Made by a program: the position numbers and the translations under genes
Assembly: GCF_014697475.1 (NCBI RefSeq)
Contig: NZ_JACJRV010000004.1
Span: forward strand, 124,001-188,000
Direction: 5' to 3'
From: Nostoc sp. FACHB-152
GTDB lineage: Bacteria; Cyanobacteriota; Cyanobacteriia; Cyanobacteriales; Nostocaceae
Length of the DNA: 64,000 bases
Notes under the pieces: generated by a model
Database searches by the model: none
The model's input: the letters and a program-made list of their open reading frames with translations, nothing else
What the model was told of the DNA's origin: nothing
In this document: one piece after another, positions 40,671-51,141 of the stretch
Numbering within the stretch: the first letter of the stretch is position 1
Layout of the letters: each line of letters opens with the position of its first letter

Positions 40671-41945
40671 ATGACTATATTTAAGCGGTTGCAGATACCA
40701 GCCTTCAGGTCAAGAAACTATCGTTTGTTTTTTGCCGGACAAGGGCTTTCTTTAATTGGTACATGGATGACTCAACTAGCTACTGTTTGGCTAGTGTATG
40801 ACTTAACTAACTCACCATTGATGCTAGGATTTGTCGGATTTGCTAGCCAAATTCCCAGCTTTTTTCTTGCTCCCTTGGGTGGGGTATTTGTAGATCGCTT
40901 TTCGCGGTATCGTACCTTAATCAGTACGCAAGTCATGGCGATGATCCAGTCGTTAGCGTTAGCTGCACTTACATTAACAGGTGTGATTCAAGTTTGGCAC
41001 ATCATCGCTTTAAGCTTATTACAAGGATTCATCAATGCCTTGGATGCACCAGCACGACAAGCATTTGTACCCGAATTAGTAGAACGTAAAGAAGATTTAG
41101 CCAATGCGATCGCCCTCAACTCAACTATGATTAATGGTGCGCGACTAATTGGCCCAGCCATCGGAGGATTACTAATTGCTAGAGTTGGTGTTGCCTACTG
41201 TTTTTTAATAGATGGCTTGAGTTATATTGCCGTCATCATGGGTTTGCTGGCAATGAAAGTTAAGCCGTGGAAAGTATCTGTCACTGACGGTAATCCCTGG
41301 CAAAAAGTTAAAGAAGGATTTGTCTATGCCTTTAGCTTTCCTCCCATTCGGGCAATTTTATTGCTTTCAGCATTAGTCAGTTTCATGGGATTGCAAAATA
41401 CAATTCTTGTCCCAGTTTTTGCCGAAACAATCCTCAAAGGTGGTGCCGAAACATTAGGCTTCTTAATGGCAGCATCCGGAGTGGGAGCCTTATCAGGTGG
41501 AATATATCTTGCAACTCGTAAAACCATATTAGGAATTGGTAAATTAATTGCGATCGCTCCAGCAATATTAGGATTTGGTCTAATTGCCTTTTCAGTTTCC
41601 CGATTTTTACCTCTGTCCCTTTTCACAATGCTATTTGTTGGCTTAGGAACAATTTTACAGATAGCTGCTAGTAATACATTTTTGCAAACTATTGTAGACG
41701 AAGATAAACGCGGCAGATTGATGAGCATATATACAATGTCATTTTTAGGAATGATACCTATAGGTAATTTAGTAGGAGGTTGGATAGCAAATATAATTGG
41801 TGCGCCAAATACATTAATAATTGATGGTATAGCTTGTATTATTGGCTCAATATTTTTTAGCAGACAACTCCCGGCTTTACGTCAAATGGTAATTCCGATT
41901 TATGAACAGAAGGGTATTTTAATCAGTAGTAAAGGTTCTCAATAA
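40671..41945 (+). CDS. MFS transporter, EntS-like
   Basis: The 424-residue product has 12 TM segments. It has the N-terminal block SRNYRLFFAGQGLSLIGTWMTQLATVWLVYDLT, the loop 2-3 motif GGVFVDRFSRYRTL, and ALDAPARQAFVPELV, the signature of the EntS/DUF894 exporter branch. Such proteins export siderophores or drugs. It sits between emrA-type and emrB-type genes, 33 bp after the first, so it belongs to the MarR-controlled set. Two different MFS pumps behind one adaptor is unusual. Confidence 0.87.
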   Translation: MTIFKRLQIPAFRSRNYRLFFAGQGLSLIGTWMTQLATVWLVYDLTNSPLMLGFVGFASQIPSFFLAPLGGVFVDRFSRYRTLISTQVMAMIQSLALAALTLTGVIQVWHIIALSLLQGFINALDAPARQAFVPELVERKEDLANAIALNSTMINGARLIGPAIGGLLIARVGVAYCFLIDGLSYIAVIMGLLAMKVKPWKVSVTDGNPWQKVKEGFVYAFSFPPIRAILLLSALVSFMGLQNTILVPVFAETILKGGAETLGFLMAASGVGALSGGIYLATRKTILGIGKLIAIAPAILGFGLIAFSVSRFLPLSLFTMLFVGLGTILQIAASNTFLQTIVDEDKRGRLMSIYTMSFLGMIPIGNLVGGWIANIIGAPNTLIIDGIACIIGSIFFSRQLPALRQMVIPIYEQKGILISSKGSQ

Positions 41946-42024
41946 ATTGTAAAATCTCATTTTAGTCCTGATAAATTTTTAATAGTTTCCCAATTTTATT
42001 CGCACCTAAAACTGGAGCAATACT

Positions 42025-43593
42025 ATGGCTAAAGTTTCTGCTGTAGCACCAGAACGCATATCTCTAAGAACTTGGATTGGTGTATTAGCCAGTATGCTTG
42101 GTGCATTCATGGCAGTCTTAGATATCCAAATCACTAACGCTTCATTACAAGATATTCAAGCATCTTTAGGCGCAACATTAGAAGAAGGTTCTTGGATTTC
42201 TACTGCTTACCTCGTAGCAGAAATTGTAGTTATTCCCTTAACAGGCTGGTTATCGCGGGTTTTTTCCCTCAGGCTTTATTTATTAGTTAATACTGGATTA
42301 TTTATCTTCTTTTCTATCTGCTGTGCTTGGGCATGGGATTTAAATTCCATGATTGTTTTTCGAGCTTTGCAAGGGTTTACAGGTGGGGTTTTAATTCCTT
42401 CATCGTTGACAGTTGTTTTAACAACCTTACCACCAGCTAAACAATCAATAGGACTAGCTGCATTTGCAATTACAGCAGTTTTCGCACCATCAATTGGCCC
42501 AACCCTAGGTGGTTGGCTAACAGAAAATTATAGTTGGGAATATAGTTTTTATATCAATATCTTCCCTGGAATATTAATGCTAGCTGGTGTGTGGTATGGA
42601 ATTAAGCAAATTCCACCTCAAATACAGTTATTAAAACAAGGTGACTGGTGGGGAATTATTTCGATGGCTATTGGCTTAGGTTCCCTACAAGTTGTGTTAG
42701 AAGAAGGTAGCCGCAAAGATTGGTTTGGTTCAGCTTTGATTGTGCGTTTGAGTATAATCGCAGCGATTTTTTTGATCTTATTTTTTGTTATTGAATTAAC
42801 TCGCAAACAACCATTTATTAATTTACGTTTATTACGTTATCGCAACTTTGGTTTAGCAAGTATTGTGAATGTATCCTTAGGGATAGGGTTATATGGTTCA
42901 ATTTATATTTTGCCTTTGTATCTTGCTCAAATTCAAAAATACAATGCTCTGCAAATTGGCGAAGTTCTAATTTGGGCTGGGATTCCGCAATTATTTATAA
43001 TTCCGTTTATTCCAAAATTGATGCAACGCATTGATGTGCGTTTTATGGTGGCGTTAGGCGTTACATTGTTTGCTGTAAGCGCATTCATGAATGCAGGAAT
43101 GACTAATCAAACAGGGTTAGATCAGTTGCGATGGTCACAACTTGTTCGGGCGATGGGACAACCATTAATTATGGTTCCGCTAACATCTATTGCTACAGCT
43201 GGTTTAAATCCTAAAGATGCAGGGTCAGCTAGTGGTTTATTTAATATGATGAGAAATCTAGGAGGTTCTCTAGGAATTGCTGTATTAGCAACTTTATTAA
43301 CTAATAGAGAGCAATTTCATTCTAATAGATTAGGGGATGCAGTATCTTTATATAACCCAGAAACTCAACAGCGAATTGACCAAATGACGCAATATTTTAT
43401 CAGTCGCGGCGCAGATTTAACTACAGCACAAAATCAGGCGATCGCATCTATTACAAATGTCGTCCGCCGTGAAGCATTTGTCATGGCTTTTAATGATTGT
43501 TTCTATTTTATTGGTTTAGCTTTATTACTCAGTGGTGTTGCAGTTTTATTCATTAAAAAAGTTAAAGCTACTGGTGCTACAGCCGCACATTAG
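42025..43593 (+). CDS. DHA2-family drug exporter, EmrB-like
   Basis: The 522-residue product has 14 TM segments. It has the DHA2 markers LGAFMAVLDIQITNASLQDIQ (TM1, with the membrane Asp), GSWISTAYLVAEIVVIPLTGWLS, RALQGFTGGVLIPSSLTV, and GPTLGGWLTENYSWEYSFYIN (motif C and following). These act with an EmrA adaptor, here the gene at 39153, to export hydrophobic compounds across the envelope. It is last in the set, 79 bp after the EntS-like gene. Confidence 0.92.
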   Translation: MAKVSAVAPERISLRTWIGVLASMLGAFMAVLDIQITNASLQDIQASLGATLEEGSWISTAYLVAEIVVIPLTGWLSRVFSLRLYLLVNTGLFIFFSICCAWAWDLNSMIVFRALQGFTGGVLIPSSLTVVLTTLPPAKQSIGLAAFAITAVFAPSIGPTLGGWLTENYSWEYSFYINIFPGILMLAGVWYGIKQIPPQIQLLKQGDWWGIISMAIGLGSLQVVLEEGSRKDWFGSALIVRLSIIAAIFLILFFVIELTRKQPFINLRLLRYRNFGLASIVNVSLGIGLYGSIYILPLYLAQIQKYNALQIGEVLIWAGIPQLFIIPFIPKLMQRIDVRFMVALGVTLFAVSAFMNAGMTNQTGLDQLRWSQLVRAMGQPLIMVPLTSIATAGLNPKDAGSASGLFNMMRNLGGSLGIAVLATLLTNREQFHSNRLGDAVSLYNPETQQRIDQMTQYFISRGADLTTAQNQAIASITNVVRREAFVMAFNDCFYFIGLALLLSGVAVLFIKKVKATGATAAH

Positions 43594-43651
43594 ATTTTTT
43601 ATTCTAAATTTCAGATTCAAATTTTAAATATTTGATATTTATCTCACAAAA

Positions 43652-43682
43652 TGTAGAGACATTGCATTGCAACGTCTCTACA
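43652..43682. terminator. Inverted repeat between convergent genes
   Basis: TGTAGAGACATTGCA and TGCAACGTCTCTACA (43652-43682) form a long hairpin with one mismatch. This hairpin is a very common dispersed intergenic repeat in Nostoc-type genomes. Here it separates the plus-strand emrB-type gene from the minus-strand lyase gene and may stop transcription both ways. Confidence 0.5.
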
Positions 43683-43706
43683 AAAGATTTATGATTAATC
43701 AGTTAA

Positions 43707-44249
43707 TTAACCATCAATTCTTTTTTCTAAATATTGACCAATCATTATCTGTTCCCCTGCACGGGAGATAATTGTTTGTCTTGTACGATATTTATTACCA
43801 ATAAGCTTTAACTCTTCCTCAAACACTGAACCTTTGTACTCAGTTCGCAAACACAGCGTTTTAGGGTTGGGGAAATGATACTCGGCGGTAACTGGATTAG
43901 ATGTAGCAAAACCGCGATCGCGATATAAGATATTTCCTAATGCACCAAATAATGTCGAACCCTGAGATTCTTGTCTACCTTTCAGTATATCCGTACTATT
44001 CCAAAGTACCTCTGCACCACATATTAAACTAGCTGTATCAAGTAAATTATGCAGCTGCGCTAACTTTTGTAATTCGGCGCATCCCTTTTCTAAAAACCGG
44101 ATGGTAATGAGACTCTCCATCTCCTTAGTTTCTCCCTCCGGTAGGGTATAGTATCGCCTTTCTGAGTGCCACTGACCAGCAGATTCTCGAAAAAATTCTG
44201 CAATTTGTGCTTCGTCAGCAGTTTGAGTCAGTCTTAGTGATGATGTCAC
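43707..44249 (-). CDS. CpcS/CpeS-family phycobiliprotein lyase
   Basis: S-type lyases attach phycocyanobilin to cysteine of phycobiliproteins. The 180-residue product has the family start EFFRESAGQWHSERRYYTL and the beta-barrel strands NILYRDRGFATSNPVTAEYHF, TLCLRTEYKGSVFEEEL and RTRQTIISRAGEQIMIGQYLEKR. These match the lipocalin-like CpcS fold and its end. Nostoc has several members with different target sites, and I cannot tell which one this is. It is unlinked to phycobilisome genes in the window. Confidence 0.85.
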   Translation of the reverse strand: MTSSLRLTQTADEAQIAEFFRESAGQWHSERRYYTLPEGETKEMESLITIRFLEKGCAELQKLAQLHNLLDTASLICGAEVLWNSTDILKGRQESQGSTLFGALGNILYRDRGFATSNPVTAEYHFPNPKTLCLRTEYKGSVFEEELKLIGNKYRTRQTIISRAGEQIMIGQYLEKRIDG

Positions 44250-44714
44250 GCGTTATTGTCCTCGCTTATCCTATAGTAGCGTTTTCTATATACTACATGG
44301 GGTCAAAAGACAATTACGGTTTATAATTTTTAATATATTTCATAAATACTGAGAATTACAGATTACTTTCCTAGTATGTTTGCTAAGATATGTTATGTAT
44401 ACTTAGTAAAACTAAATATCGCTGATTAAGGCTAGCAAATACAAAAATTAAGGGCAAAATTAGTCCTTGATGTTGCCTTGCTTAACTTTCATATTTACAT
44501 AAGAAATATAAGTAAGAAAAACCAGTAATAGCCCAATTTATATTATTATGAATTAAAAAGTATTTTGCTTCTGCTTATGCAGAATAATAACAGAAATTTT
44601 TGACATTTTTAGCCAAAAATTGGCAAAAAAGATATTTTTCCTAAACTTCATGACTTTAGTCATATTTACAAAATTACTTGGTAATGACAAGCTGTTATCT
44701 TTTATAGAAATTTT
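44250..44714. other. AT-rich divergent spacer, no gene
   Basis: The 465 bp between the lyase (-) and the RND adaptor (+) are strongly AT-rich with no ORF. They must contain both promoters. No clear -35/-10 pair or operator stands out. Confidence 0.4.
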
Positions 44715-44732
44715 TTGATTAAAGCAAAACAA

Positions 44733-46178
44733 ATGATTTTCAACGGCAAACTACCGCAAAAATCGATGAAACAGCAAACCTACATAAACCCAAACCAGGT
44801 AATGCATACTCAGAAAAACTTATCCTGCCAAACAAAGGCTGAAAATCCCAAATATAACAGCAAATATTCCAATAAATCAGTCGTGAAATCTGTACCATTA
44901 ATTGTTTTTTTGTTGAGTAGCGGGCTACTAACAATAAGTTGTGGATCTCTACCTAAAGAAACCGCAGAAGCGCAATCACAAAATAGGGGGGGAGAACGTG
45001 GTAGTGCAACACCTGTAGATGTAGCGATCGCTCGTACCGATAAACTAGAAAAACAGCAAGAGTATACAGGTACAACCATACCTTACCGCACCGTATCGCT
45101 GCGATCGCAAGTAGAAGCCAGGTTATTATCTTTAAACGTAGACGTAGGCGATAAAGTTAGGAAAGGACAGAGCATCGGACAGTTAGATGATGCCTTGCTG
45201 CTGACAGACTTAAAACAAGCCGAAGCAGAACTAGCAGCCCAGAAATCAGATGTAGCGAGAGCCAAAACCCTAGTAAGTAATGCCCGTGCTGAAGTCGAAA
45301 GGCTGCGGTTAGAACTAGTACAAGCTCAATCAGATTCACAAAGACAACAGCAATTATACAAACAAGGTGCGATCGCCCAACAAGCCGCCGAACAAGCACG
45401 CACTCAAGCGCAAACAGCCGCCCAAGCTTTGCGGGCTGCTACTGAGCAAGTACGTACAGAACAGCAAGCCGTCGCCGCCACTCAAGGTAGAGTGCTGGCG
45501 CAACAAGCCGTAGTAGCGCAAGCCAAAGAACGCCGCTCCTACTCCCGACTGATTTCCCCTATCAATGGCGTAGTTACAGGCAAAGTTACAGAACCCGGCA
45601 ATCTTTTGCAAGCAGGTGGCGAAGTTATACAAATTGGCGACTTTAGCCGAGTCAAAGTCGTAGTCCAAGTTTCGGAATTAGAACTGTCAAAAATTAAACT
45701 TGGGCAGTCTGTACAAGTACGCTTAGATGCCTTTCCGCAAAGAACAATCATTGGCAAAGTCATACGTATATCCCCAGCAGCCGATGCTACTGCTCGCCTG
45801 ATACCTGTAGAAGTGGAAGTTCCTAACAGTGGCGGCACTATTGGTAGCGGACTCTTAGCTAGAGTTAATTTTGAAAACCAAACAGCACAGCGAGTTGTAG
45901 TCGCCCAAACTGCTATTCAAGCAGCAGCTACAGACAGACAACCCTCTAGAACCCAGACAGCAAATAATCAGACGAATGGCACCATATTTGTAGTTTCAGA
46001 CACACAAGGTCAACCAAAAGTAGCGGCGCGTCCCGTCACTTTAGGTAAAAAGGCTGATGAAAAAGTAGAAATTTTATCTGGTTTGCAACCAGGAGAACGC
46101 TACGTAGTTCGCAGTGGTAGACCATTAAAAGATGGTGCTGCTGTAAGACTTTCGATTTTGTCGGAAACAAAACAGTAG
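44733..46178 (+). CDS. RND efflux adaptor (membrane fusion lipoprotein)
   Basis: This is the periplasmic adaptor of the RND pump at 46271. The product has an unusual N-terminal extension of about 50 polar residues, then a signal segment PLIVFLLSSGLLTISC that ends in a lipobox-like TISC, so it may be a lipoprotein. Next come TPVDVAIARTDKLEKQQEYTGTTIPYRTVSLRSQVEARLLSLNVDVGDKV, a coiled-coil hairpin (Gln/Ala-rich) and LISPINGVVTGKVTEPGNLLQ with the membrane-proximal domain. The TTG at 44715, ATG 44733 and ATG 44766 are all possible starts. I give 44733, but it is uncertain. Confidence 0.85.
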   Translation: MIFNGKLPQKSMKQQTYINPNQVMHTQKNLSCQTKAENPKYNSKYSNKSVVKSVPLIVFLLSSGLLTISCGSLPKETAEAQSQNRGGERGSATPVDVAIARTDKLEKQQEYTGTTIPYRTVSLRSQVEARLLSLNVDVGDKVRKGQSIGQLDDALLLTDLKQAEAELAAQKSDVARAKTLVSNARAEVERLRLELVQAQSDSQRQQQLYKQGAIAQQAAEQARTQAQTAAQALRAATEQVRTEQQAVAATQGRVLAQQAVVAQAKERRSYSRLISPINGVVTGKVTEPGNLLQAGGEVIQIGDFSRVKVVVQVSELELSKIKLGQSVQVRLDAFPQRTIIGKVIRISPAADATARLIPVEVEVPNSGGTIGSGLLARVNFENQTAQRVVVAQTAIQAAATDRQPSRTQTANNQTNGTIFVVSDTQGQPKVAARPVTLGKKADEKVEILSGLQPGERYVVRSGRPLKDGAAVRLSILSETKQ

Positions 46179-46270
46179 AGTCAATCTCTAAAAATTCCTG
46201 AAATCAAAAATCCTAAATAATACATTTATTTTCTAATTTTGCATTTCTAAATTGGAGCCTAGCGACAGCA

Positions 46271-49200
46271 ATGCAGCAGACCAAGAACAGCAGTGGACTC
46301 AGTATCAGTGCCATCTCAATCCGCCAACACATCGGTACACTCATGCTTACCTTGGCAGTGGTGGTTTTGGGTATATTTGCTTTGACAAGTTTGCCAGTAG
46401 ACTTGCTCCCCTCAATTACATATCCCCGAATTGGCGTAAGGATAGAAGCCCCAGGAATTTCACCATCGGTAGCAGTTGATGAAATAACTAAGCCCTTAGA
46501 AGAAGCTTTTTCTGCTACTGAAGGGGTAGTACAAGTTTTTTCCCAAACTCGTGAGGGACAAATCAGTGTAGATTTATTTTTCCAACCGGGTGGAAATATT
46601 GACCAAGCTTTAAATGATGCTACTGCTGCTTTTAATCGAGGTCGGAGTCGGTTGCCAGATACCATTGAGGAGCCACGCATATTTAAAGTTGACCCCTCAC
46701 AATTGCCTGTTTACGAGTTAGCTCTAACTTCACCCTCGTTGCAAGGTCAAGATTTACGGGTATTTGCCGATGAAGAGTTGGGTCGTGAACTGAGTGTTGT
46801 ACCCGGAGTTGCTGCTGTTGATGTCGCTGGTGGTGCAGTAGAAGAAGTACGTGTGCTTGTAGATTTAAGCCGTTTACAAGCGTTGGGTGTAGGACTAAAC
46901 GATGTTCTTGATGAACTAACAGCCCGTAACCAAGATATTTCTGGCGGTCGAATTTTAGGACAGAATTCTGAACCCTTAACCCGCACTATCGGGCGCTTCC
47001 AAGATGCCAAAGAAATCGAAAATCTTTCCTTTGAAGTATCTGCGCCTACCTCTGGTGCTGCTACCTCTGCTATTCCTCCCCGCCGCGTTTATTTACGCGA
47101 TTTTGCTGAGGTCATAGATGGTACAGAAAACCAGCGAGTATTTGTTTACCTCAACCGTCAGCCATCTGTAAAACTAGCAATCCAAAAACAACCCGATGCC
47201 AACACGATTACTGTTATCGATGGGGTCAAGCAAAGGATTGAACAATTGCGTGCTTCTGGCTTAATTCCAGAGGATATGATTTTGACAGCCACCTCAGATG
47301 AATCCCGCTTCATCCGTAACTCTTTAAATGATGTTACCTTTTCTGCAATTTCTGGGGCATTATTGGCAGCAGCAGCAGTACTGTTATTTTTAGGGTCAAT
47401 CAGACAAACATTAATTATCAGTTTAGCGATTCCTTTATGTACTTTGGCGGCGATCGCTTTAATGAAACTGTTTGGCTTAACTATAAATGTGTTTAGTTTG
47501 GCAGGCTTGACTCTAGGCATCGGTCAAGCAATTGATACCTCAGTTGTCATCTTAGAAAATATTTCCGAAAAAGCCGGGTTAACTCCTAATCAGCAACCAA
47601 AAAGAAAACGGCGGAATCCCAAATTCTTTATTGAAACTGCGATCGCTTCTTCCCAAGAAGTAGAATCTGCTTTAGTCGCTGCGACAGGTGCCAACTTAGT
47701 TTCTGTCGTGCCATTTTTATTAATTGGCGGTTTTATCTCTTTACTATTTAACGAACTAATTCTCACCATTGCTTTTGCAGTAGCAGCCTCTTTGATTGTG
47801 GCAGTCACAATAGTACCCATGCTAGCTTCTCGACTACTAGGAATACCTTGGTCTAGCCGGATTAGTGAGTTTTGGCTACTACAACAGTTTAATCGCCGCT
47901 TTGAAGATCTAACACGAGGATACGGTATTTTCCTCACAAAAGTTTTACGTCATCGTCTACTGGTAATTACTACTGCTTTGCTGATTTTAGGTGGTAGCAG
48001 CTTGTTTATGGTTGGTCAAATTCCGCAAGAAATTTTGCCACGTATTAACACCGGACAAGCCAACTTAAGAGTTCAATTTCCTCCTGGCACACCTTTAGCA
48101 ACTTCTGAAAAAGTGATGCAAATTGTCGATGACATTTTGCTGAAGCAACCAGAAACCGATTATGCATTTACAACAGTGGGGGGTTCTTTGTTTGGGACTA
48201 ACACCACAGAAAATCCATTACGTGCCAGCAGCACTATCAGCCTTAAACCAGGGCAAGATGTTGAAAAATATGTTCAAAAGGTTAATCAGGAATTTAACAA
48301 ACTAAATTTGGCAGGAATTTTGTTACGTTTAAGTCCTGGGCAAGTGCGCGGTTTAATCTTGACTAATACTCCAGCCCAAGGTTCAGAAGTTGATGTTATT
48401 TTGCAAGGCGAAAATTCCCAAACTTTAGAACAAGCTGGAAACGAAGTATTGCAAGCTCTTACAGAAAGAGCAAAATTAGCTAGATTTCGACCAAATGCCG
48501 ACCCCACGCAGTCAGAAATTCAAATTCGTCCCGACTGGGAAAGAGTTTCAGCTTTGGGGCTGACAGCGCAAGAAATTGGTACAACCATCCAAACAGCGAT
48601 TGAAGGCTCAATTCCCACCCAAATTCAACGCGGTAATCGTTTAGTAGATGTTAGGGTGCAACTAAATCAAGAAGACATTCAACGTCCTTCCCAATTAGAG
48701 ACATTACCATTATTCACCAATAACAACCAACTAGTCCGCCTTTTAGATGTGGCTCGGATTGACGAAGGTCAAGCACCTGGGGAAATACAGAGAATTAACC
48801 AACGTCAAGTATTTATTATTGCAGGTAATCTCAGTGAAGGAGCAAGCCTTGGTGCTGCTTTGGCAGAAGTTCAAGAAGTACTAAAAGATGTGCAGTTACC
48901 TGATGGCGTTTCCATTTTGCCTAGTTCTGCCCAAGAGTCTAATCAACAGATTCAGAATGCGCTGAAAGCTTTGGGAGCCTTAGCAACGTTCTTAATCTTC
49001 GTAGTCATGGCTGTACAATACAATTCACTGATTGACCCGTTGGTAATTATGTTTACTGTACCCCTGGCTTTAGCTGGAGGAATTTTTGGACTTTATGTTA
49101 CGCAAACTGCAATTGGTGCAACTGTAATTGTCGGTGCTGTGCTACTAGTAGGGATTGTGGTCAACGCCGGAATTTTGATGGTAGAACTTGCCAACCAAAT

Positions 49201-49507
49201 TCAACAAGAGGAAGGTTGTACTCGCCAAGTTGCCATCTTAAAAGCCGCACCGCAACGCTTACGCCCAATTATGATGACTACAGTTACTACCATCTTGGGG
49301 CTGTTTCCTTTAGCATTAGGTATTGGCGAAGGTTCTGAGTTTTTGCAGCCCTTAGGAATTGTAGTTTTCTTTGGGATGGCGATCGCCACAACGCTGACAC
49401 TGTTTATCATCCCTTGTTTCTATACGCTGCTGCACGACATTTTAGATTGGCGTTGGCTGAAGCCTATGTTAATACAGTTTGATAAGTGGAAAAACAAGTT
49501 CTATTAA
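46271..49507 (+). CDS. RND-family efflux pump (AcrB/MdtB-like)
   Basis: This is a proton-driven inner-membrane RND transporter. The 1078-residue product has TM1 (IGTLMLTLAVVVLGIFALTSLPVDLLPSITYP), two large periplasmic loops, and TM4 with the proton-relay region GLTLGIGQAIDTSVVILENI. Only one Asp is seen there (QAIDTSV). The second half has AGILLRLSPGQVRGL, AVQYNSLIDPLVIM and GIVVNAGILMVELANQ. It follows its adaptor by 92 bp. An outer-membrane TolC gene is not adjacent. The substrate is unknown. Confidence 0.92.
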   Translation: MQQTKNSSGLSISAISIRQHIGTLMLTLAVVVLGIFALTSLPVDLLPSITYPRIGVRIEAPGISPSVAVDEITKPLEEAFSATEGVVQVFSQTREGQISVDLFFQPGGNIDQALNDATAAFNRGRSRLPDTIEEPRIFKVDPSQLPVYELALTSPSLQGQDLRVFADEELGRELSVVPGVAAVDVAGGAVEEVRVLVDLSRLQALGVGLNDVLDELTARNQDISGGRILGQNSEPLTRTIGRFQDAKEIENLSFEVSAPTSGAATSAIPPRRVYLRDFAEVIDGTENQRVFVYLNRQPSVKLAIQKQPDANTITVIDGVKQRIEQLRASGLIPEDMILTATSDESRFIRNSLNDVTFSAISGALLAAAAVLLFLGSIRQTLIISLAIPLCTLAAIALMKLFGLTINVFSLAGLTLGIGQAIDTSVVILENISEKAGLTPNQQPKRKRRNPKFFIETAIASSQEVESALVAATGANLVSVVPFLLIGGFISLLFNELILTIAFAVAASLIVAVTIVPMLASRLLGIPWSSRISEFWLLQQFNRRFEDLTRGYGIFLTKVLRHRLLVITTALLILGGSSLFMVGQIPQEILPRINTGQANLRVQFPPGTPLATSEKVMQIVDDILLKQPETDYAFTTVGGSLFGTNTTENPLRASSTISLKPGQDVEKYVQKVNQEFNKLNLAGILLRLSPGQVRGLILTNTPAQGSEVDVILQGENSQTLEQAGNEVLQALTERAKLARFRPNADPTQSEIQIRPDWERVSALGLTAQEIGTTIQTAIEGSIPTQIQRGNRLVDVRVQLNQEDIQRPSQLETLPLFTNNNQLVRLLDVARIDEGQAPGEIQRINQRQVFIIAGNLSEGASLGAALAEVQEVLKDVQLPDGVSILPSSAQESNQQIQNALKALGALATFLIFVVMAVQYNSLIDPLVIMFTVPLALAGGIFGLYVTQTAIGATVIVGAVLLVGIVVNAGILMVELANQIQQEEGCTRQVAILKAAPQRLRPIMMTTVTTILGLFPLALGIGEGSEFLQPLGIVVFFGMAIATTLTLFIIPCFYTLLHDILDWRWLKPMLIQFDKWKNKFY

Positions 49508-49621
49508 ACCCATCAAATTGTGATTTAATGCTGCCTAAAAAATGAATAAATTGCTCATGTTAAAATAAATTTTTAGCCTGAGCAAGAATCAATTTAAGTC
49601 AAACGGTTATTTATATAAAAA

Positions 49622-50566
49622 CTAGCTTTCAATCAAAACAAACTTGCGAATCTGATGATTGTCGTAACCAGAGCGGCGTAAAAATATAGCATTGAGTAAA
49701 AGCCGCCATACTGCTGGTGAAAATGCACCTTTATCTAAAATTAAGAAAAAGTTTTGTAAATTTTTCTGTTTCAGTGCTACAAAAGCCCAATGGAGTTTCA
49801 AATAACTTTTTATATCTTGCAAGTTTGGAATATGTTGATGATATTTTTCGTTAACCAAAGCATAGATTTTTTCTTTAATTAAAATATTAGTATTTAAGCG
49901 TTTAGCTACAGCAAACTTATGATTATATGCTCCTGCCCAAATAGTACGGTAAGCTAAACATTGATTAATAAAAACTGCATCACCAAACTGGGCAATCCGT
50001 AGCCAAGAATCAATATCATCACAATTAGCATCTAATTTGGAATCCCAACCACCTGTTTGGCAAAAAGTATCACGCCTGCAAGCTACTTGTACAGGTGTGC
50101 CAAAAGGTAATAATTCCAAAAGCATACCGTAGTGAATATCTGTTTGCGGCACGTAAAAAGCTGAACCCGGCCCAAGTTTAGGAGTGCGACTGAGTTCAAC
50201 TTCATTTTCATCCACCTGAGCCGCAATGCAAGAGCAAATCACAGCACTTGGACAAAGAGCGATCGCCTTTGCCATCTCTTCGATACAATTGGCAGCTAGA
50301 TAGTCGTCATCATCTAAAAATTTAATCCAGTCACCGCTTGCTTTCTGCACACCAGCATTTACTGTTGCTGCATGACCTTGATTGACTTCATTGCGATGGT
50401 AAACTATCACATCACCCAAGCTTGCTACATAGGCGGCTGTATCATCAGAAGAACAATCATCAGCTACAACCACCTCGCAAGGAATTGTCTGACCCAAAGC
50501 AGACTCAACAGCGCGCCTTAGTAAGCTTACGCGGTTATAGGTAGTGATAACGACGCTAAATTTCAT
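49622..50566 (-). CDS. Family 2 glycosyltransferase
   Basis: The 314-residue product has a GT-A fold N-terminus: FSVVITTYNRVSLLRRAVESALGQ, then EVVVADDCSSDDT (nucleotide binding), then the metal-binding FLDDDDYL (84-90). The acceptor-side block GGWDSKLDANCDDIDSWLRIAQFG with the D-D-W triplet is present. It is soluble with a weakly conserved C-terminal 100 residues. It probably acts on an exopolysaccharide or glycolipid. It stands alone on the minus strand, so no pathway can be given. Confidence 0.9.
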   Translation of the reverse strand: MKFSVVITTYNRVSLLRRAVESALGQTIPCEVVVADDCSSDDTAAYVASLGDVIVYHRNEVNQGHAATVNAGVQKASGDWIKFLDDDDYLAANCIEEMAKAIALCPSAVICSCIAAQVDENEVELSRTPKLGPGSAFYVPQTDIHYGMLLELLPFGTPVQVACRRDTFCQTGGWDSKLDANCDDIDSWLRIAQFGDAVFINQCLAYRTIWAGAYNHKFAVAKRLNTNILIKEKIYALVNEKYHQHIPNLQDIKSYLKLHWAFVALKQKNLQNFFLILDKGAFSPAVWRLLLNAIFLRRSGYDNHQIRKFVLIES

Positions 50567-50722
50567 AAAAAATCACACCTGTACCAAAGCTTTACGTAAT
50601 ATAACTTCCATTTCCAGAAACTCAAATCGGTGAAAAATTCTAATTATTCTATAGCAGTAGACTGAAAGGAGATTTTCGATTTATTATGGATGATTGTGAG
50701 TTTTTAAAGCATATAGGCGGCT

Positions 50723-51085
50723 ATGAACGCTCAAGAGATCATTCGCTCCATTGAAGCGGAACAGTTAAAATCAAATCTTCCCGACATCTATGTTGGCGAT
50801 ACCGTCAAAGTCGGCGTGAGAATCAAAGAAGGCGACAAATACCGCGTACAACCCTACGAAGGCGTTGTCATTGCTAAACGCAATGGCGGTATTAATGAAA
50901 CTATTACAGTTCGCCGCGTATTTCAAGGGGTAGGCGTAGAGCGAGTGTTTTTATTGCACTCCCCTCGCATCGATAGCATCAAAGTAGTACGCCGTGGTAA
51001 AGTACGTCGTGCTAAACTTTATTACCTGCGCGATCGCGTTGGTAAAGCTACCCGGATCAAGCAACGCTTCGACCGTCCTTTGTAA
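50723..51085 (+). CDS. rplS: Ribosomal protein L19
   Basis: L19 lies at the 30S-50S interface. The 120-residue product contains the invariant [37 protein letters not shown] and [42 protein letters not shown]. Length is normal. It precedes the tRNA-Trp gene by 150 bp, the usual cyanobacterial order leading into the secE operon. Confidence 0.97.
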   Translation: MNAQEIIRSIEAEQLKSNLPDIYVGDTVKVGVRIKEGDKYRVQPYEGVVIAKRNGGINETITVRRVFQGVGVERVFLLHSPRIDSIKVVRRGKVRRAKLYYLRDRVGKATRIKQRFDRPL

Positions 51086-51141
51086 TTTTTTGCTCAGGGT
51101 ATGGGAGAAATCTCAATTAACAAGCGGCTTTTGCCGCTAAG

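Noticed and set aside
46252-46479. 75-codon frame overlapping the RND pump start
   Set aside because: Shifted frame of the pump's first TM region with no independent start signal.
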